Made by a program: the position numbers and the translations under genes. The notes under the pieces are model-generated. The model saw nothing but the letters and a program-made list of their open reading frames with translations, was not told the DNA's origin and ran no database searches. A stretch of 64,000 nt of DNA, taken from contig OU862909.1 of NCBI GenBank assembly GCA_917880885.1, forward strand, positions 29,322,851-29,386,850, read 5' to 3'. Below, one piece after another: positions 58,704 to 64,000 of this stretch. How positions within the stretch are numbered: position 1 is the stretch's first letter; each line of letters starts with the position of its first letter. This stretch comes from Limnephilus marmoratus (taxonomy: Eukaryota; Arthropoda; Insecta; Trichoptera; Limnephilidae).

Positions 58704-60451
58704 TTAGGCTGAAACTTGTTCAGGTTGTGGGGATATATGATCCTCAATCAGGTCTCTGTTAGAGTTGGCATTCATGGACAAGTTGTGGATTTCGGAATCA
58801 CTGTTATTCCCATCGTTATGCTCAATGTCTTTTGAGGTTGAGACATTTCCCATTGCCACTTGAGCCAATGTGCTTGCTATGCTGGGGTGCGAAGATAAAT
58901 TCATGGCAGAAGACATGGACAGATTCATAGAAGTATTGAAATCGTCCATTTTGGGGATTTTAGCGGGAGATGGAGAGCTTTCTCTAGAGAAATCAGCCTT
59001 GCCAGCTTTCTTAGTCAGTTCCAACATTTGGTTTAGGAAGGACTCACCCGATTTTGGAACAGACATACTAAAATCGGAAGTGTAGTCGGAAAGTTTAGGC
59101 ATTTTGGGAACAGTGGAAATCGAGAGATCGGGCTGTTGTTTCGTTATACTCAAATCTGGAGAAAGAGAAAAGTCAAACTTTCCCGCCCCTTTCATTGCAG
59201 AGATATTTACGTCTGGAGGTAAGAATTCTTTAGCAGATTTCATCAGGTCCTGGGTGCTCTTTAAGTAAAGACTTTGCTCCGGAGTGCTTTTACTCATCAG
59301 CGGACTGCTAGTGGACAAAGGTTTCAGTAAATTAAGAGTGTCCTGCATCTTCAGTAATGACGGGGAAAGATACATGTTATTAGCATCCAGAATACTTTGT
59401 GACATGGGGTCTGGAATTCCAAGCAGAGCGCTTGTACTGGGGAACTTGCCACTTAAAAATAGAGCATTAGCAATTTCTGCAGAACTTAACATAAGATTTG
59501 ACGACAAACTGGGAGGCAGAGTAGAAGCTAAACTAGTTGCCAATGTTGATGATAAACTACCTGATGCAGAAGACGATGGAGTATTCACAGAATTATTCTT
59601 GTCTGATGCAACAGTTCTCGAGGACAATAAACTAGAATAAGCGCTTAAATCAGACGGCATTGGTAGCTTGGTACCTGTCAGTGTAGCAGCAAGGCTCGTA
59701 GATATCCCTTGAGGTAAATTAGCAAGCAAACTATTGGCTGTCATGGCATCATAGCTTGAGGGAAGTCCCAAAGAAACACTTGTGGCAGGACCTAATCCCA
59801 AAGACATCCCTGTGAGAACATCTAAAGAAGGCAGACCCAGACTATTAGGTGCGGAATTCTTGGATTTGCTTGAACTTGGCGGGATGGGAATATTCAGATG
59901 TGTCGGGAGTTCAAATTTACCACTTCCTAAAGATCCAAATGCGTTGGTTGGAAGAGACAGAGGAGGAATGCCTGCGGGGAGACTGACCATCTGTTGAAGA
60001 GCGCTGACAGATGGAATATTAGGAATAATACTGGGCTGTGTTTTAGATATTGGCAGCGGTTGCGATACAGCCAGCAGAGCATCTAGATCCATCTTATCGT
60101 CTCCTTCAGTCGAACAACCCAGAGCATCCTTGATGAATTTCCAGAGCAATCCGTCGCTCTGTTCTCGAGGGAACTTTGCAGCTAAAGTGCACTTCAACTT
60201 GTCTAGGAATGAAGTGTCCACTTTGTATTGGTTGGTAAACTTGATAGCTTTGTCATCGATCATGCTGGAGTAGTATTTGATGCTCTTAGAAATCTGTTCC
60301 ATGGCGTGGGGGGCGAGGTGGGAGTCGTGCACCACAGCGTACTGCATCAGGAGGGGGCGGGGATACTCCGTGGGGCGCTGTTCCGGCGGTGGGGTGACCC
60401 AGTAACAGGTCAGAGATGATTCCAGAACAGGACTCTCGGGATTGTAAGGGG
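58704..60451 (-). CDS. MPND/CG4751-like MPN-domain protein, large last coding exon
   Basis: Terminal coding exon: acceptor TTCTTCCTTCAG, then 581 codons to a TAA at 58,704-58,706. An in-frame ATG just upstream of the acceptor (60,471-60,473) lies in the intron and should not be taken as the start. Spliced to the two upstream exons it gives 721 visible residues. Residues 141 to about 253 finish the MPN fold and a helical extension (LTCYWVTPPPEQ, ISKSIKYYSSMIDDKAI, DGLLWKFIKDALGC). Residues 254-721 form a low-complexity Ser/Pro/Leu tail with recurring DLS/DFS/NLSM-type motifs and an acidic end. A PSDLS pentapeptide at residues 405-409 fits the PxDLS consensus for CtBP binding. The long disordered tail recalls Drosophila CG4751, a much longer protein than human MPND, and suggests a nuclear chromatin role. 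That role is inference. Confidence 0.88.
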
Positions 60452-62044
60452 CTGAAGGAAGAAAACAAGACATGGAACACTTAACATTTTACATAATAAG
60501 CATATCTCAATCTAACTAAAGCTTGCTTTCCCCAATAAAGGTTTGCACAGTCTTGGTAACAAATATTTAAACGATATGGATGTTGTTCGGGCAAATCTAT
60601 ACCTACACCCATGTATTCCTCCCGTCTTACCTACCTATCCTGATATATCCATCTTTCCATTGTTACTGGTTCAAGATTGATTCCTAACCGCGAAATCAGT
60701 GCAATTTCTACACCGCGCGGTACTGGCAGCCAAATACTTTGGTCTCGTCGCTTTATAGTCGAAACCCGGATCCGCGCAAGATACGTGTGTTTTCAACCGT
60801 GGAGTTTTCTTGAGTGCATGAGTGTGGGACCCCGGGACATCACCAGCAAGGTAGGGTCATCTTGTTTTCGGTGGACATCCCATTTTTTCCCCTTCATCCC
60901 TTTCATTCCAACAGTGGTAGGTAGAGATACCGAACTCCGCGGAAGAAAATAACAACTTCCAATAGCTATCGAAACAGATGTATTTGACAATAATTTTAAC
61001 TTAGCAAAGGCCTTATGTGCAAAGTATTAATGCCAAACATCAAAAATCCTCTCAAGATGTTCGCACTTAAGAAGTTAAATAGCAAGAAATTTAGTTTTTT
61101 CGGTCTCTCGGCTCAAAATTGGCCCAATTTTTCCCACACATAAGGTTTTCCTGCTTAAGAAGTTTGTTTTTTCCGGTCCCTTGGAAAACTTCTTAAGAGG
61201 GTTTCACTATATCCAGTTTATAAACTATTGTTAACAACAATTTTATCCATTGTAATTAACCTCTAATCGGCCGGAGCTGCTCATATGCGCGCAGCTTGTG
61301 CGCATGCGCGAAAAAAATATTACGAAATAAATGTGTTTGTCTGCGATTTTGACCCTTCTATGTACAGAATATGTATGAAGAACATGGTCAGAATCGCTTG
61401 CGCCAACATTACCCCATAAGATTTCATTCACCTTGCAACCCCAGAATGTTTTTAAATGATTTTATCTAAGTTTTAAGAATGTCAGATTTGCCACAAATTT
61501 TAGCTGTCAAAGTTGATGCATGTTCCTCGACTAAAACATCATAAAACCTATTAATTTACGTAATTAACGCAAGTAATGTTGTTTTGGTACATAGTTTATT
61601 GTTCTAGGAATGTGTTTCGGTCAATATAATATACGATAACTCAAAATTAATCCACAAAACATTCAATTCAAAATCGTGTTTTTTTACGAAATTTCCGTAT
61701 TTTTCCTGGAATTTGCCGGCCTTTGACAGGTTAATAATTAATATTGATTTGGTGGATTTTGGCAGATTATCTATTTTTATATTACATAATACATGTTTAT
61801 ATTTTCTGCTTCCCGTTTTTGCTAACTCTTGCGCCATTTTAATTATTATTTTAATTGTAATTTCTCAACAAAAAAGTATTACATATTACATAACATGTAA
61901 AAGTCCTCTGGCCATTTAAAATAAATAATTAAAAATAAATTATCATACTTTACATTTATTCATATGGGAAAAATTGTATTGCTTAACATCTTAATGTTTC
62001 GCACTACGAATAAGGTTATATAGTAATATAGTATATATACTTAC
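60452..62044 (-). other. intron between the HxH exon and the last exon of the MPN-domain gene
   Basis: The 1,593-bp intron has GTAAGT at its 5' end and a pyrimidine-rich CTTCAG at its 3' end (minus strand). It is AT-rich apart from a short mixed-composition stretch near 60,670-60,960 that has only small open frames with no recognised similarity. It holds a small terminal-inverted-repeat element at 61,040-61,209. Confidence 0.85.
61040..61209. mobile_element. small pogo/Tc1-like MITE inside the MPN-gene intron
   Basis: The ends are inverted copies of a GTGAAACCCTC...CTTAAGAAG module. The right end reads CTTAAGAGGGTTTCAC and the left end is its decayed complement. Inner parts of both arms share GGTCCCTTGG/GGTCTCTCGG. 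A second copy lies at 55,018-55,220. CAGTGAAACC-type ends next to TA are usual for pogo/Tc1-related MITEs; the assignment is by terminus only. Confidence 0.5.
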
Positions 62045-62293
62045 AGCAAATGATGCCAATACATGGCGTATAGGTCAAATCGGACGGGCCCCGCTTTTTG
62101 ATCTGATACTCGAGCTGGTTATCGCAGTCTCTGAGGCTGGGCATGGCGGGGTTGACAGGGTGCGAGTGGTACCAGCCCACCAGGGTGAGGCCCATGCTCT
62201 CCATGGCGGTGCAGACAGCAGCTTCCACCAGCACGCGGTGGTTGTCGTCAGCCTTGCACGTAAGGCAAGGGAATGCGTGGGTGATGGCCAGAT
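62045..62293 (-). CDS. MPND/CG4751-like MPN-domain protein, exon with HxH-Sx2D zinc site
   Basis: Second visible coding exon, 249 bp, with an AATTCCAG acceptor and a GTAAGT donor; phases match both neighbours. It carries the core of the JAMM motif: GWYHSHPVNPAMPSLRD at visible residues 96-112, i.e. His99, His101, seven residues, Ser109, two residues, Asp112. With Glu42 from the previous exon this completes E...HxHx7Sx2D, so the site looks catalytically competent, unlike MPN-minus scaffold proteins. The preceding segment (LAITHAFPC...) is typical of MPND relatives. The exon is richer in GC than its intron surroundings. Substrate is unknown from sequence; JAMM proteins usually cleave isopeptide bonds of ubiquitin-like modifiers, and human MPND has been linked to reading N6-methyladenine in DNA. 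Confidence 0.9.
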
Positions 62294-63803
62294 CTGGAAT
62301 TATTCATTAATTTTAGAAAAATACAACAAAATAAACAGAAAAACGCCAATTGTCTATTTCAATGAAAAATAACTACTAGTGTATTCTCTATAATCTGAAC
62401 AATTAAAAACTGAGCATGTTCAGTTTAACGAATTTTTCTGATTACTGGAATCTACAACCCTTTCCCTGTATATTTGTCTAGTTTTTTTTATTAGGTATAA
62501 ACCCTTTTCAAGTGAACCAATATTAAATTTCATGTATCAAGTCGAACACAACCCATCCGCACCACAATTGAACAGTACTAGTACTGCGGAATGTCTTTTA
62601 TGCATAATAGTGTTGTCCTTGAAATATTAAAATGTCCGCCGGGCCGCTTGTATCTTACACTATGAAGATAAGCTTCAACGTTTTATCGGGTCCCATTGAT
62701 GTTCCAAATGTTTATTTACGTTTGAAAAGATACTTCAAAACATTAGTGACGTGTTTTTTTTTAAATGCTGTGCAAATTTCGGGAGGAATGCAGATCCTGC
62801 CAAAATGTGTTTTTTGCCAAAAACCATGTTTTCACCGCGTTTTAAGTTGGGAACTTTAATTTGAAAGGTGAAAAAAAGTGCGGAAAGCAATAGAAATTTT
62901 TTTTGAATAATTTTAATTTTCAAAATTTCACTTCGCGAACCGATACTATGACAGCCCGGCGGCCATTTCGTCACTGTTATGTTGGTATCCCTGATACAAA
63001 CAAGAGCTAGATACGATTGTAGCCGACTTCGTGGGATACATGGTGAGGCGCGTAATTATGAAAAACAGAATTATAATGTTAACAAACCTCTATTTGTATA
63101 TATTTAGAATGGTTTGTTTGGCAAAGCAGGGTTTGTGTAGCGGGCTTGTGTATATTATCTTTGCTTTAAAAAACAGCCTACTTTTTAAATGGTTGTCTGG
63201 CAAAGCAGGGTTTGTCTAGCGGGCTTGTGTATGTTATCTTTACTTCCGCGGGGCTGTCAGTTACATTTTCTCAATACTTTGAACGGCTGTATCTCCCTCA
63301 AATTTGCCGATCGCGCCTTAATTTTTTTTTTATTCAGCTTCTCCACACTTTTCTCATCTAGAAAGTGCCTTTCTATTAAATTTCCAGATTTTGGCAGGAT
63401 CTGCATTTCACCCCAATTTTCATTATGCCAGAGTCTACAGTTGGAGAGTTTTTGGTGGGACAAAGAATTTTACAATTTCTAGGTTATATTCATTTATTGA
63501 TATTCCAAGAAAAAGAAGAAACAGAGCTGGTACATAAAATCAGAACATTTCTTTCAATATTGCTTCTAACACAATCAGTCACTTTGGTTCATATAATCGA
63601 GTGGCGACATAGTTTTCTCGTACTACACAGTGTCACATGGGCGATGAAAATAAATGTTCTATCAATTGAATTAATTCTGTTCACTGTGTATCAATTTCGT
63701 CAACCATACCTGTACACCTGTCAGGTAGATAATAATACATAATAAAAACAAAACATTATAATAAGCATAGTTTGTCATATTATTAACAAATAAAGATACT
63801 TAC
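62294..63803 (-). other. intron between the Glu exon and the HxH exon of the MPN-domain gene
   Basis: The 1,510-bp intron is bounded by GTAAGT and CCAG. More than half of it (about 62,630-63,480) is a fold-back repeat described separately; the remainder is AT-rich with nothing recognised. Confidence 0.85.
62630..63480. repeat. fold-back element in the first visible MPN-gene intron
   Basis: The two halves are imperfect inverted copies centred near 63,100. Matching pairs include GCAGATCCTGCCAAAAT near 62,790 with its complement near 63,395, GGTGAAAAAAAGTGCGGA near 62,868 with its complement near 63,345, and GACAGCCCGGCGG near 62,950 with its complement near 63,245. A direct repeat (GGCAAAGCAGGGTTTG...GCGGGCTTGTGTAT) at about 63,119 and 63,197 sits in the centre. 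No coding capacity recognised. Confidence 0.55.
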
Positions 63804-63973
63804 TGTGTGTGTTGACATCCCAAGAACCCCCCAAGTAGCCACAGACCTCGGACATAGTGAGGTGGCAGTGAAGGTCCAGTACGAAGCAAGCGTTTGTACC
63901 GATGGATACCAGGAACGGTTGGACTTTACCAATCGATGAAAAGGACACAGCCTCCACCAGTGTGTTGGAATCA
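63804..63973 (-). CDS. MPND/CG4751-like MPN-domain protein, exon with catalytic Glu (partial gene, upstream exons off window)
   Basis: This is the most upstream visible exon of a minus-strand gene. It is bounded by a TTTTTTCCAG acceptor and a GTAAGT donor. It encodes 56 full codons, starting one base into a codon and leaving one base for the next exon. The peptide begins the MPN fold (strand FLVSIGTNACFVLDLH) and contains MSEVCGYLGG at visible residues 40-49. Glu42 there corresponds to the conserved glutamate of JAMM/MPN+ metalloproteases. The N-terminal part, which in vertebrate MPND holds a RAMA domain, must lie beyond the right edge. Join to the next exon creates an Asn codon and keeps frame. 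Seen: frame and splice signals. Known: MPN+ motif. Inferred: orthology. Confidence 0.88.
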
Positions 63974-64000
63974 CTGGAAAAAATATAAAAAGTACATAAA

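Noticed and set aside
60228..60419. Plus-strand frames across the MPN exon
   Set aside because: Shadows of the minus-strand coding exon.

Overview
This window looks like a stretch of an AT-rich insect genome, most probably a moth or butterfly (Lepidoptera). Three things point there: dispersed-repeat signatures I associate with Lepidoptera (for example the GAACCTCCTCCTTTTTGAAG motif near 4,630 and many TAGGTACCTAC-type words), short spliceosomal exons with GTAAGT/GTGAGT donors, and an MPN-domain gene whose closest known relatives are animal MPND and Drosophila CG4751. No prokaryotic gene organisation, rRNA, CRISPR array or intact tRNA gene is visible.

The only well-supported protein-coding gene lies at the right end on the minus strand (58,704 to 63,973, running off the right edge). 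Three coding exons splice in consistent phase into a 721-residue C-terminal part of an MPND-type JAMM/MPN+ metalloprotease-like protein. All zinc/catalytic residues are present (E, HxH, S, D), followed by a long Ser/Pro/Leu-rich tail. Its two visible introns carry a fold-back element and a small terminal-inverted-repeat element. A second, weak candidate is a minus-strand exon with a good donor at 32,650, just downstream of a CpG-rich block (32,960-33,320) that could be a promoter.

Much of the rest is transposon-derived, with long AT-rich stretches in which I see nothing. 0.05-4.7 kb: a diverged copy of a 1.6-kb repeat, nested SINEs and a fold-back repeat. 6.6-16.4 kb: tRNA-like fold-back elements, SINE pieces, a TA-flanked MITE, a hAT element with a perfect 8-bp target duplication, and an isolated tyrosine-phosphatase-like signature. 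17.6-18.95 kb: a duplicated heptamer minisatellite followed by a Helitron-like element. 20-34.3 kb: SINEs, MITEs and 3' ends of several non-LTR retrotransposons. 35.7-37.4 kb: GC-rich sequence and a fold-back element with a nested hAT MITE. 38.5-43.6 kb: a 1.4-kb TA-flanked element, a 170-bp fold-back, a 160-bp MITE and a second hAT element. 44.8-51.4 kb: two copies of a 1.6-kb repeat flanking an assembly gap; one copy carries a 633-bp insertion and the other preserves the empty site. 51.8-58.1 kb: SINEs, an RNase H fragment, a second TA-flanked element and a 1.7-kb near-palindromic fold-back element.

The most interesting structure is a two-tier hairpin at the 3' end of a roughly 430-bp SINE-like family. 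It is shared with the 3' end of a LINE reverse-transcriptase tail at 33.6 kb, which suggests that the SINE uses that LINE's machinery. All family names, orientations and edges were assigned by eye; edges are good to a few bases only where a target-site duplication is quoted.
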